Source: Trema orientale
Taxonomy: Eukaryota > Streptophyta > Magnoliopsida > Rosales > Cannabaceae
Assembly: GCA_002914845.1 (NCBI GenBank)
Contig: JXTC01000277.1
Coordinates: 365,810-429,809, forward strand
Length of the DNA: 64,000 nt
Direction: 5' to 3'
Part shown: positions 48,579-60,788 of the stretch, in pieces
Numbering within the stretch: the first letter of the stretch is position 1
Layout: each line of letters opens with the position of its first letter
Program-made: the position numbers and the translations under genes
The notes under the pieces: model-generated
The model's input: only the letters and a program-made list of their open reading frames with translations
The model's database searches: none
What the model was told of the DNA's origin: nothing

Positions 48579-49204
48579 GTGTATTTCTCTGGTGGGATGG
48601 AGCTGTGTCGGGTGGGGCGGTGAATGATTTTTATCTCTGTCTACCATAAAAGTAAAATGTTAATGGGAGAGTGCTGAACTTGGCTGCCTTTCTGTAGATA
48701 ACTGAGTGAGTTTATACATATTTATTTATATTTATCGGAGAGAGTTGATTACCCAGGGGAGGGGATGGGAGGATTACCCCTTTTGTTTTTTGTTTATGGA
48801 CCAGTTATGAAAAATTTAATTTGTTCTTTAAGCTGGAATAATATTCGATGAATTTGTAGCTGCAAAATAAAATAAATCCTGGATTATTTCGTGAAAGCAG
48901 AGATGATAGAACTCTTACCTAATTCAAATTTCATGAATATGCAGATCACAGTAGCTTATAAAATTAATGGAAATATGATAACAGAAGGGAAAGCTGCATA
49001 TGTTGCCCCGTATGTAAATACTAAATAGACTTTCAAGCAAAAAAAAAAAAAAAAAAAAAATGAGAGAAAAGAGAAGAAAAAGGAAAAAAAAAAAAAAACT
49101 ACAAATGCTATGCGGCAAACCTGTGGCTGTTGCTAGTGCATTGCACAAATGATGCATGTTTTTATGGAAGATTTTGGTGTAATTTTTTGGTGTCCTAGCA
49201 TTAC
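48579..49204. other. VHA-H 3' flank, no gene
   Basis: The 3' untranslated region of VHA-H is followed by AT-rich DNA with long A runs at 49039-49060 and 49085-49098. Confidence 0.6.
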
Positions 49205-49895
49205 TTTTATTGCATTTAGCTGGTGATCCGGCACATTCATCTTTGCCTGATCCACAAGAAACAGAATGGAATAAATCATTTTATTTGTCCACCATAGATA
49301 ATGCTTGTTAATTTGGTCTTTGGTTTGCGATAAATTCGACTTTTGAGAAGTAAATATTTTGATACTATATTGTTCGTGCCTTTGGCATCAGGGCAACAAC
49401 CATTTCAGGGTTCTCTGGCATTCCATGTTATAGGAATGCTTGAAAGTATAGAACATCATGGGTGGTTTTAACTCTAGACAGCTTTAGAAATGTACTTAAA
49501 AGAGCAAAAAAACTGCTAGATGAGGTCATATAATATTTACGTTCATCATGTAGGAGTTATAGGTATTGATCCAGAAAGCAAAGGCGCGTTTGGTATAGGA
49601 TTCGAATCCTATTCTTCAAATCCAGAAACAGCTTTTACATAGAAAATTGGAAGGATAAATATTTTATCCTTAACATTTATCCTTCCAACTTTCTATGTAA
49701 AAGCTGTTTCTGGATTTGAAGAATAGGATTCGAATCCTATACCAAACGTACCCCAAGCTTCTCCTGATGAGTGAGGTTCTGTAACTTGACAAAAATTACT
49801 ATTTACTCTTACTAATATAACCATCAATGAGAAAAGAGAGAAATCAATCGATTGTTTTGAAAAAGAAAACTTAGTTTAATCTTTGTCTTTAGGAT
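49205..49895 (-). pseudogene. Truncated duplicate of the DUF547 gene (exons 6-8 region)
   Basis: Matches the DUF547 gene segment 53205-53770 collinearly, introns included. The exon 7 equivalent (near 49388-49447) still reads [14 protein letters not shown] but has a stop in place of a Glu codon. The exon 8 equivalent keeps only a diverged KMNVPDHQLNA piece. About 50 bp including the start of exon 6 are deleted, and the intron 5 donor equivalent is mutated from GTAAG to CTAAG. A 172-bp MITE splits the exon 6 equivalent. It is a dead partial duplicate in the same orientation as its parent, which lies 3-4 kb to the right. Confidence 0.85.
49582..49753. mobile_element. Near-perfect palindromic MITE (172 bp), Harbinger/Tourist-like
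   Basis: The left arm GCGTTTGGTATAGGATTCG..., running through CTTCAAATCCAGAAACAGC, TTTTACATAGAAA and TGGAAGGATAAA, is matched almost base for base by the inverted right arm ending CCAAACGTACCC. The loop is about 16 bp. Flanking CAA on both sides (49579-49581 and 49754-49756) fits a 3-bp target duplication. The uninserted paralogous site near 53590 reads GCAAGCTT, which confirms both borders. Confidence 0.88.
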
Positions 49896-52428
49896 ATGAG
49901 TTCAGTTTTTTGTTTTGTCGTTTATTTTTTATTTTTTTCCCCCTCAAAGCCTTCTTTCCAATAAAGCCTAATACTAGCACATTCCTCAAGTAGAAACACA
50001 TAGATGTCTTAAGGCTATGTATGAAACTATTAACATAGTAGTTACTGTCGGACAATTAATGTGTGAATGTTTGTTTGTATCCTTTCGTTTTGAGTTGTGG
50101 AGGAGGAATGGTCCAAATACAACAGCTTCTAGATACGCAACATCAAATTAATAATGGACGTAAGTAGGCCATAATTTCATTGTCTATCGTGAGTACTACT
50201 AATATTCGTAAACATAAGGGGGCATTTTAATCACAAAATTTGTCGTCGGGATATTTAGCATTACATTGTGACAAAAAATTAACTAGAGGTTGTCACCCTG
50301 AGCTAGTCCAATTGACCACGTTAAGCAATAGCTAAAGAACTGAGAATTTTATCTCACGAGTATTAGTCTCAAGGCCCCATTTCAGTCAAGCAATGCCCTA
50401 AGCCACCAATAGTGCCCAATACTACAATGAGGTGTAATTCTGTTAGTGAGTGATTTAATTAGTAAATTAGGTTTCACATCGGTTTCATCTAATTTGTAAT
50501 TTTAATGTACTAGTAACAGATTAACACATCAAATGGTGTTAAGTATCATATGGTGTCTCTTAGTATTCCTCGTTGTAGTTGCTTCTTCTATCAAACCAAA
50601 AATTAATAGCAAGACGAATATTGTAACTGTTTCAATCATAACTATTCCAAACATGACTCTTATTAGATGTGTGATGTTTAGCACTACACGTGCCTTCTAC
50701 TATTTGCCTTTGCTTCCCCTACCTTTACGAATCAAAATTTAATAAGATAAACCGTCGTGGCGTGACTGCCCCAATCATAACTAGTGTATTCCTAGCACGA
50801 CTCTTGTCAGAGTCTGAGACTAGTGTGTTGATCTACTCTTAACATTTTGATAATGGGCCACCCATTTCATAGATTGGGCCAAATCCTGCAATGAAAAGTC
50901 GCTCTCGGGATTGACCTTTTTTCATTTTTGATTAGTAAACCACCAAAATTGGACACCAGCGCGGCTATGGTACATGTAGAGAGATAGTTAAGCCCAATGC
51001 CGAAGAAATGACAACATAAGGACCACTCTACTTGATGGAACAAGACAAGACAGTTTAGATTCCCTAGTTATCAAGTGCCAGTTTTTTAATTATTCGACAC
51101 ACACAAATAAAAAGAAAAAAAAGGCCAGTTCTTTTTCAGACCATACCCCTCTTGGGTACAGAAACCAGTACTCTTTTCCTCCTACACAGGCAAACTTTGC
51201 TGAGGAATTTTTTTAAGGACAAGACTACAGTAGGGACGCCCTACGTAGGACCATCTTTTATACACCGTTTGATGGGAATCTGTGGAGAATAATGAGAATC
51301 TGTGGGGACTTTATTTATACACAGATTCCCATCAAACGGTGTATGGACAGAGCCTTATACAGGGACACCCCTACTGTAGACGCGCCATTTTTTTAAAATT
51401 CATTTTTTGTTTATTTATGATACGATCACTAATACTTGATATCAAGTGAGTCACTAAAGACTTTTAAAAGAGGAAAAAAAAACTTAATAAAGGAATATAG
51501 AATATGGTCCATGTGAGAATTTTAGGAAGAAAACTAAAATTTTGTTGAATGGCAATGATTTAGGCCCATAACTAAACCATGTTAGTATGTTACAGATGAT
51601 CTTGAAATTAAAGTGGGTGGGCAATGGCCCTTAAATAGGTTGGCAAAGCGAATCAACTAGCTGTTGAGCATTGATTAAAATGGCACTTTGTTGATAAGAG
51701 AAAAAAAACTAGTAAGTGATGGACCACACCACAAATGCCACAACAATGGTCTCTGCGTGTACCTTGAGAAGGACATTTCGGCCTCACTAGCTGTTATTGG
51801 AATGCCAGGTTCGCATTCATCTGCAAAACTAATCCTATTCTTCTGCAACTAATTGATGTAAATTGTACAACTGTTAATCAACATGCCTGACCTGACAAGA
51901 AGAGTAAATGGCTATTGGCCCATCTCCATTTTTTCACCTAAATTCTTTAGATACCCCTTTTAGCTTTCATTGTCGTTGTTGTTGGCCATCTTTTCAACTG
52001 TATATACATGTGTCTATATCTATATATCTTTATATATGTATAAAGTAATCGGATACTTTTTCCCTTTAAAGAACAACCATAATCTATACTCCTCCTATTG
52101 TTCTGAAAAACCTGCTGCACTGTTTAATTAAGATGCTATGTATATTAGGCTTTGCACAAGCAGGAAGCATAACACTAAAAAAAGTGGTCACTCCATTGAT
52201 TACCACATTGTTATTAGAGCTATTTACAGAGTAAATGTATTCCAAATCTTTTTTTTTGGGGGGGGGGAGGGAATATAAGAAAATGACATTCAACTCGTAA
52301 TTACTTACAACAGAGAGAAGATTATACATTTTTAGTTTGCTTATCGATTTTATTTGCTGTGTACAAAATTGTAACCCCATTCCTGTTTAACCATATAAAC
52401 CAAAAATTTGAAAGAATAAAAATATTAG
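49896..52428. other. Intergenic spacer with one MITE
   Basis: No convincing coding frame (ORF 50533-50742 lacks family features). It contains the third palindromic MITE at 51217-51386. The last few hundred bases are the likely 3' untranslated region of the minus-strand DUF547 gene, including a short G run at 52258-52267. Confidence 0.55.
51217..51386. mobile_element. Palindromic MITE, copy 3 (170 bp)
   Basis: Same family as 43911-44083 and 44110-44282: CTACAGTAGGGACGCCCTA, ACACCGTTTGATGGGAATC and their complements at the other end. Flanked by ATTTTTTTAA (51207-51216 and 51387-51396). The T run makes the exact duplication length, 8-10 bp, ambiguous. Confidence 0.87.
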
Positions 52429-55191
52429 CTATGCGTATAGAAGGTACCTAAAACCGAACTCATATGGCATAATCTGGACAAACTGCGAAAGTGGTTGATT
52501 TTTCCCTCTCTCAAGACACTTGAGAGCTTCTTTTCCTAGTTCACTCGGTAGCTGAAGACAGATCCAATCAAGAAGCGACTCCAAGTCCTTTGCAAAATCA
52601 AGCAAATACCAATCCAACAGCTTTGGGATCGCAAACTTGCTCGATGAAATTCCCACTGCAGCCTCTAGGTACTCTCTCTTTGCTACTTCCAATTCATTCT
52701 CGACCTGAGCCGCAGTATAAACTCTCACCTAATTCATTTGGTATAGATCACATATCAGTAATCAGGAAAGAACGATTGTTCTGTTACTAATACTAGATTG
52801 TTTTGAACACGAAATTATTTCTTTTTAGTTTTGTAGATACTAGCAAAATTACGTAGAAAGTCAGAAACAAAACTAATCATAAGCAAAAGTAATGAGGATA
52901 ATATCATTAATGCAATGTACTGAACCGAACTTGGAATCAATGCAGAAACTTGCTATAATGAAATCCAACTACTTAAACTTACAGCAGGAGAGGACCAGCT
53001 TCCACAGGAAAGAGCGAAAGTTACCAAAGGTTCAGATAACTCCAACCCAAAAATGCTTCTTGCTGTCTTCTCATCATTTTTTGCACCCTTGGAAAATGTC
53101 TAGTGGGCACTAAGGAGTAAGAAACTTAATAATATTCAAGTTTAGTACTTTGTATATAGAAACTGATTGAGTGGACCACTTACATATTTCGAGTGGTAAG
53201 GCAATCTCAAGATAAAATGCTCGATAGTTATTGCATTTAGCAGGTGTCCCCCCACATTTACTGTTGCCTGATCCACAAGAAACATAATGGTATAAATCAT
53301 TGTCCACCATAGATAATGTTTGTTAATTTGGTTTGCAAGAATTTTGACCTTTGAGAAGTAAATATTTAGATACTATAGTTGTCCGTACCTTTTGCATCAG
53401 GGCAACAACCATTTCAGGACTCTCTGGTATTCCATGTTCTAGGAATGCCTGAAAGTATAGGACAAGGGTGGTTTTAACTCAAGACAGTTTTAGAAATGTA
53501 CAGAACGGAGTACAAAGCAAAAACTATTAGATCAGGTCATATGAATTTACATTCATCATGCAGGAATTATAGATATTGATCCAGAACGCAAGCTTCACTT
53601 GATGAGTGAGGTTCTGTAACTTGACAGTTGCAAGTTTCCCAAAGAGTATTCTGGAAATTCAGAACAGAGTGCAAAAATGACTATTAACTCTTACTACTAT
53701 AATCACCAAGGAGAAAAAAGAGAAATCAACCACTTCTTTTAAAGCAGAAAACTTACTTTAATCTTCGAAGCAGGAACAATGAATTCGCTGTTCGATTTAG
53801 ATTGATTGAGCCAACTTCAATTGAAAAGAATTGTTTATATTTACCAATGTCCCTCTTTCCAAATTCTGAACATAAACCATATGGATCTCCAAACTCTGTT
53901 TTCTCATTGCTTTCTTGAGTAGCTAAAGTGGTGAATGTAGGTAAGCATTCTGCACTACCCCGACTTTTCACCGAGCTCATTCTTAAGAAAATGCTAGACA
54001 AACACTTCAAAATATTTTCCGAAATTTTGTTCGGACCATCATCATCTGAAAGCTTATTTTCCAGAATAGTACTACAAGTTCTTGCTTCAGTACTTTCATG
54101 GTCTGTTACTCTGGATTCTAACTGCACATTTAGACAAGCCACATGTTCATTTCACTTCTTATCAATTTTCACAAACACCTAGTGAACGTTTGGTGAACTT
54201 AGAAGATACCCGTACCTTCTGAATATCTGAACTCTTCTCTGGTGATTTCTGATTGGTTGGCGGCCTCTTCGCCGATGTTTTAGTCGTCGGACTTTTATGG
54301 ATCAAGGGTCCATTTTTGTTTCTCTTGGAATTGATGCAAGATTGGTTCTCCTTCCCCTGCCTATCGTCTGAGGGACCAAAAAAGAGGCAGCAGCGAGGAT
54401 GAATTTTCAACCACTATTTCCATCATTGTAACAATTAACACAAAAATTAACACGGGAATAGTAAGAGCTGTCAAGTCGAACCTGAAGCTCACCTGAATGC
54501 GACCGAAAATGCTTCGTCCTCGTTGTTGCGGAGTTTCCCGAATTAGTTGCTAGAAACTTGGGAAGCTCCAGTCTTGGACTTTTTACTAATAATGAATCAT
54601 GTGAATCAACTGAGTTCTCCACGTTTCTCTTGGATGAAGAAATGTACACAGCTTCATGGTACAGGTCTTGCCTGAAGTGGACAACTTGCTCTTCGAGCCG
54701 AACCACCTCCTCTTCTAGAACAGCCACTTCGGCAAGAAGTTCTAGTGTCTGACAGTACAAGTTCAAATGCCACCAACCATTAAATCGTTTACTCCATTTT
54801 TACAGACTCGTTACTAATTGTACTCCCTTTTTCTGAGAGTATGACTAAAAAGTCAATGAAAGCTAAATAAAAATGAAGGAAGAGAGATAAAAGAAGTACG
54901 AACATTAGGAGGGAGATAAGGAGGCAGACGAGGTAGAGCCCCCAGTGGTCTATTGAAAGCCCTTTCAAGAGCTCTGTGTACATTTTCCTCGTGTCGAAGC
55001 TTCTTCTTCAACTTATCAACCTGAATCAAATACAATAGAATCTCAAACTCAATATTGAAGATGGAAATGAAGTTAAAAATTCAGTACGAGAAAAGGGTGT
55101 TCAGCGAAATGAAGAAATATTATTTTACATCTTGTTGTAGGGCCAGCTTTCTCTCTCTTCTTGAAGCTCGTCCATTAATGGCTGCTTTCAT
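52429..55191 (-). CDS. MIP1-type leucine-zipper and DUF547 domain protein
   Basis: Predicted 537 residues from the ATG at 55191. Exons in transcript order: 55191-55129, 55020-54904, 54748-54493, 54367-54216, 54121-53757, 53650-53551, 53448-53389, 53267-53184, 53099-52983, 52728-52429; phases agree throughout. Residues about 8-95 form the plant MIP1-like coiled coil ([48 protein letters not shown], then [20 protein letters not shown]). Residues 100-315 are Ser/Lys-rich and low in order. The DUF547 domain follows (about 318-470): [53 protein letters not shown] and [19 protein letters not shown]. It ends with [15 protein letters not shown]. The molecular function is unknown; coiled-coil multimerisation is inferred. 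The frame is open upstream to an ATG at 55383, but the extra residues look like intron or leader, so the true start is uncertain. A broken partial copy lies at 49205-49895. Confidence 0.9.
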
Positions 55192-55239
55192 GGTGTTGTC
55201 TCTGAGCTTGCTCTCTTGAATCTCTATTTTCTCCTTTAA

Positions 55240-56390
55240 GACAAAACAGAGGATATGGAGTAAGAATCTTAGCTTCCAGAACAGATTAAATTTCACAGAC
55301 AAGACGAATTTGAAGGACGAATATGAAAGATTAGATAAAAAAAATCTTGAGACCCTTTTGCGGATATGGATCAAAGAAGCCAACTTTTTTTGTGTCTGGC
55401 AGTGTAAATCACAATCTGGGAATCTCGGGCTAGAAGGAAGAATGGGAAAGAAAGAAAAGAATCTACTTTTCCTGGAAATTTTGATAAATGGAGAGGAAAA
55501 GAAAATGAATACTGAAATTTTCTTCTTTTCCAGTTTTGGAGAAAATATGAGGACTCAACTCTTGGACTTTTATCTCATACGTCAGCAATCTGAGAAGTTT
55601 TTGGGAACTCCAGCATCTGGAGCCTCATTAATCATTATTGAATTTCAATCCATAATTTTTCTAAAAAATAATTAAAAAAAAGAAAAAAAAAAGAAAGAGG
55701 TTCCAGTTTCTAATGGATTAGACTACCAGTACAGTAGAAACCGTTTTTCAAAAACATATAGATTATAATTGAAAAGAAGAAAATTAACAGGACCCAGATG
55801 AGTTGAGCATTCAGACTACACTGTATGATATGATGATTACACTATCACACTTGGTCGAAGTCTTCCCTGGCTTTTGGTGCCTAGTCCTTACTCTGGTATT
55901 CATCTTTCAAATTTGTACTATTGAAATCTGCAATGCAAATTAAGAACATGACACAAAAAAAAAAATAAATAAAACACCCAATTTAATAATGATAACAACT
56001 TCATTAAATTCCACAACAAGAAAACAAAAGCAAACACAAAGAGAACAAAACTTCATAATTAAATACAGCCATGGTTTTTTTGGTTCATATTGCTATAAAT
56101 GGAGATCGATCAGAACTTACATAAAAGACCAATACCAAAGAAAAAACTTTCAATGCCAAGAAAGAAATATGACCCCTTCAAAAATCCAATATTCCCAGGA
56201 ATTTTCCTGGTCCATCCTCGAACTTGGAGTTCAAACCGACCAAAACCCAGATAAGAAAATGCTTTGGACGAACCAAAAACAGAGGGAGACTGTACGTACA
56301 AGCAGTACAGTTAAATAGATAGATAGATTAGATTAGATGACTAGAAGCACAAGACCGAGTAACTGGGTCGTTTAGAGTTGTGTAATGTGC
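55240..56390 (-). other. Probable 5' leader and leader intron of the DUF547 gene
   Basis: On the minus strand, 56390-56120 is UTR-like and ends at a consensus donor ...TTTTAT|GTAAGTTC (donor GT near 56117-56119). An acceptor-like TTTTGTCTTAAAG lies at about 55235-55245, just before GAGAAAATAGAG, which continues in frame into the start region. A TATA-like ATTATACATATATTTT sits near 56405-56425. The plus-strand ORFs 55310-55675 and 55989-56318 run antisense to this leader and look spurious. Confidence 0.35.
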
Positions 56391-59300
56391 TTATTCCACC
56401 GCTTCGTTAAAATATATGTATAATGTGTACATTTGTACATAAATCCAAAAGAGTGAGTGTCACAGTGACAGTGAAATTTTGGTTTAGCTTTCACCTCCAC
56501 TTGACAAAATAAAATAAACAAATAAATAAATAAATTGGGTTAGCTTTGTGAAAAAGGCTTTCAAGTGCATCTCATCTCAGTCTCAGCGCAATATGGGATC
56601 GAGAGGAGTACACAACTCACAAGCACTGCACGCGCACTGTAGTGTGTTCTATTCTCCCTCTATCCCTCATCATGATCCAACGTGCGCTCGAAATTTTTAT
56701 TTTCATTGTTTTTCTTTAGTAAAAAGGGTAATAGGAGCGTAAGGTAATTTATTATTCTTTTAATTATATTTTGAGATAAAATTTGAACTTAAAACATAGT
56801 TATTAGTTACCCCGGAGACCCAGTCAGGATTTTTGTTCAATCGGGCTTATAACTATATTTTGTCTGCTTTCTGAGGACTATTCTATAGTTCGTCTATTTT
56901 AGGAGTAGAAGTTTTGCACATTAGTGTTCTAAATATTATTTCATTTTATAGATTAGATGTTAAAAATCTTAAAAATTCACCTGGTGAAAAAAAATTATTT
57001 TGAAACTATACATAAATTGGCCTAATTAAAATTTGAACCACACTCTTCCCACAATCTCACGCACTCTTAAAAATTTTATACCAATTGATTTAGCCTTAAT
57101 TGACTTTTCTCTTTGACTGTATTTTCTTTTATAAAAAAAATTATTATAAAATTAATGCCTAGTTATTTGGTGGTATTCCAAAATTACCCTTGTTTTTCTC
57201 TTTCTTTTTTTTTTTTTTGCCATAAATATTGAAGATATATGAACGGTAAAGGAGAAGGAATAATGGGTTTCCAAAAATATTCAAGGCTTGTTTTTATGTT
57301 CAGATTTATATAGGAGGATCGAGTTGACTCCAAAAGTTACAAGATTTGTAGCTAATTATGAACTGTGGTTTTGGAGGGGAAAAGAAGCTGAAGCATATGT
57401 GAGTTGGACGCATTAAATAAGGAGATGGGGTGGGTTTTTTATGAAGGCAAAAGCTGCCCAAATCACATGCTTGCCAACCATATGGTTTTCGACTTTGGAG
57501 AAATAAAATTTAATAATTCAAAACGGCTTTTTAATACTTACTAAGATTTTTTCTGGAGAAATTAAAAAACAAATACACCGTCGTTTTGATTCATTAATCT
57601 TGTTACTCTGTATACTGGCCAATCATATCACTGATTCATGCTCTGTTATTGTGTTATTTTACTCCTCAAATGCATTTTCTTTACTATTTTTGTAACTATT
57701 TATAGAGTCATCCTGAATTATTTACTAACAAAGAAAAAATAAAATACAAATTGAAACTTTCTTGAGAAAGGAAAAAAATGATTACTATCAAATTGAAACT
57801 TTCTTGAGAAAGGAAAAAAATGATTACTATCAACGACAGCGGCAAACAAGATGTGTCGTAAGAGGTACAACTTTGTCGAATTAGCATATTAATCATGCAA
57901 TAATAGAAAACAGTCTAACTTTAAAATAAAAAGAAAAAAACAAAAAAGAAAGAGAGAAATTGTGCATCATCGCATATGTTAAATGCTTAAGCGGTTAGCA
58001 ATATAATAAGTGGTACTTAAATAGTATATAAAAAGGTGATATTTTAACCAATGTCAAAATCGTTACTCATATTGATTGTTAAGTACGTATCATAACGTGT
58101 GACCTTATTAACATAAGCTGTTAATTTTCTTAATATGTCAAAGTTTCTCAAGTTAAAGGTCTAATTCTGTGAATGAGGTTAAGCATATAGCGGTTTTGTT
58201 TATTGCTTTATTATTTAATGGACAAGATTTAATATGCAACGCAATATAATTAAGTTTCATAAATATTATTATATTTGTTATATAGTTTGTGAAATAAGAT
58301 TATTGATACACTTATAAATGGTTGTGGTGAACGGAAGCTATCTTGATGTGCGAGTGACAAAGATGATATATAGGATGATGAGTACTAATTACAAGTATGT
58401 GATTTTAATTAGGGGAAAAACACAATCTGATTCTGACCCAAACATAAATAATTAAATTATAGGAAATAGACTTCTCACCACCCACAACCACGTGACAGTT
58501 ACTCCTAATCGATACTTGGATAAGACCTTTTACTATATTCGAATTAGATTCCTATTTGTGTCATTATGATTTTTTTTGTTTGATACTTTGCTCATTATTA
58601 CTAATTGTACATAAATTTTCAGTTCTATTAGTATGGTTATGAAATTGAAATGACCGTGTATTTCCTCACGAAGCCACGAATGTGACGCTTCTAGAGGGGT
58701 AGTTTCGTCCTTTTCGTTTGTGAGACGCGTTCAAGTGGGACAAACCATATCAGTTAGACAGCTAACTATTTCCATTTTATGGTGATGTCCCTTGTTCTAT
58801 GTCTATGCCATTACAATTCAATTCACAAGAATAAGAAATTATTATTTCGGTGCAGTACTTACAAATTGAATCAACTAATCATATCTATAGTACTAGCAAA
58901 AATAAAAATAGAACATATTAAAATAAAAATCAACCCAATCATGGAAACTTCGTTACGGAATTCCAAAGTGATGATACCTTTCTAATAATATGAATAATGA
59001 ATTGAATATAGTTTTTAACGAACCTGATTATACGTTAGATTTATAAAATAACTTGTTTATTCTTTTTTAGTTGAAGATATTAACCTGTCTAATTGTCTTT
59101 TCCTATGAGGTTTCTCTTATAGTAGTATACATTCTAATTTTTGAATAGATCACTAAATTAAAGTCATGGTCATAGGTTTCTCTTTTTGCTTTTTTATTTT
59201 ATTTTATTTTATTTTAAAAATAGTAGTATACATTGTAATTGTTGAAAAGATCACTAAATTAAAGTCATGGTGTCATGCCCGGCTGCTTCGGAAAGGTATT

Positions 59301-60086
59301 GCACACTGCTAAAAATATGAAGCAATGAGGAGCATATTACAATGGTAGATGAATGTGCTAATACTCACAACAAAGTTCAATATCAATGGCAGCTATGTGA
59401 GTTAAAGTATGAATCAAGAATATTCTAAATCTCTAGCTTCAAAGTCAGATGCATTGACATGATCATTTGCCGTTAGATGCATTTAGCTATTTTTACCTTC
59501 TTCTTAGTGTCATGGTCAATTGGAAACACTTAGATTGACTGGGATAGTCATACACTTAGAGAATTAGTAATTTTTATTAGAAGAATTTTATCTTCCAATT
59601 CGGTCTATTATTATAGAGTTTATAATTTTATAATAGTAGATTTATTACCTAGAAAAAAAAAAGTCATGTTGTCATATGGTGTGATAAGTTGGTCATATAT
59701 ATAGTACAATAATAAATAATGATTATGTCATTCAATACATAACAACTGGAAATATTTGTCATTTAAAAAAAAAAACGAGTTTTAGTTTTTGAAAAAAGAA
59801 AGAGATAACATGTTTCTTCTCAATTTTATGATGGAGAAAAATGTTATTCTCACTTCTTTTGGAAAATTTTTCTTCAAGATAAAAGATTAAAAAAAAAAGT
59901 AGGTCAAGGAATATTGGATGATAATTAGAAGGGGCATTTTTAAATTAGCAATGTAGTTAGCTGTGTTCTCTCTTCACAAACAAAGTAAGTAGCTAACACA
60001 AAAGATTGATACCAAATAAAAGCGGAGATCTTAGGCAAAATCCAACTTATCTGTATTTATCAAACCACATGGAAGTAATGAGTAAT
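56391..60086. other. Gene-poor AT-rich spacer
   Basis: The upstream region of the DUF547 gene is followed by AT-rich DNA. It holds a perfect 42-bp duplication (57747-57830) and an imperfect duplication of about 100-bp period (59119-59275, TAGTAGTATACATT...TCACTAAATTAAAGTCATGG). ORFs at 56548-56742, 57708-57896 and 58779-58985 have no family features. Confidence 0.55.
57747..57830. repeat. Perfect 42-bp tandem duplication
   Basis: CAAATTGAAACTTTCTTGAG followed by AAAGGAAAAAAATGATTACTAT occurs twice, head-to-tail and identical, at 57747-57788 and 57789-57830. Confidence 0.95.
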
Positions 60087-60250
60087 GCTAGGGATATCAA
60101 TAATTTACACAAAAATTTATACCATATCAGGATATTTATTTTAACAATTAAATTTTAAATAATGAGATCCCATTTTAACATTAGATAGTAGTTAAAATAG
60201 ATGCTACATTATTGGTATAACTTTTGGTGCAAGTTTTTGGTGTCTTAGTC
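60087..60250. mobile_element. Possible small MITE
   Basis: The left end GCTAGGGATATCAATAATTTACAC, with AAATTTATACCAT further in, is roughly complementary to the right end GGTATAACTTTTGGTGCAAG and TTTTTGGTGTCTTAGTC. A TA dinucleotide at each end could be a 2-bp duplication. The ends are imperfect and the superfamily is uncertain. Confidence 0.4.
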
Positions 60251-60267
60251 ATTATTTTGGAAGTAAC

Positions 60268-60748
60268 TGATAAGTTAATTAATTTTATACAAGTTAACTT
60301 AGTATTATTAACTTGATATTTTGTTAAGATCTGGAGTCTTTTTATTAGTTTTCTCATGTTTTTAATTGGATTTAGGAGCTGTTGGAATATTTTAGAGACT
60401 TAGAAATTATTTGGACGAAAGTTGAAAACTGGATAAATAGATGGCCATTAGCGCCGCAGTGCTGGTAATGCAAAGTCGCGATGCTGGAAGGCGAAAATTG
60501 AGCAGAACTACAGAGATTCAGTGCCTCAACCTTTCATATTTTTCTAAAAAAATTTTATGCCAATTTTGCCCTCATATTATAAAACCTATAAATAGGGATT
60601 TTTAGGTTTTATTCTAGACGATTTTGGACAGCTTTAATAGAGAGAGAGAGAGAGTTCTAAAAAAATTTTATGCCAATTTTGCCCTCATGTTAAAAAACCT
60701 ATAAATAGGGATTTTTAGGTTTTATTCTAGACGATTTTGGACAGCTTT

Positions 60749-60788
<40 letters not shown>

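Noticed and set aside
55310-55675. 121-codon plus-strand ORF
   Set aside because: Antisense to the likely leader of the DUF547 gene, with no recognisable motif.
55989-56318. 109-codon plus-strand ORF
   Set aside because: Antisense to the DUF547 5' leader exon; Gln/Lys/Ser-rich translation of UTR-like DNA.
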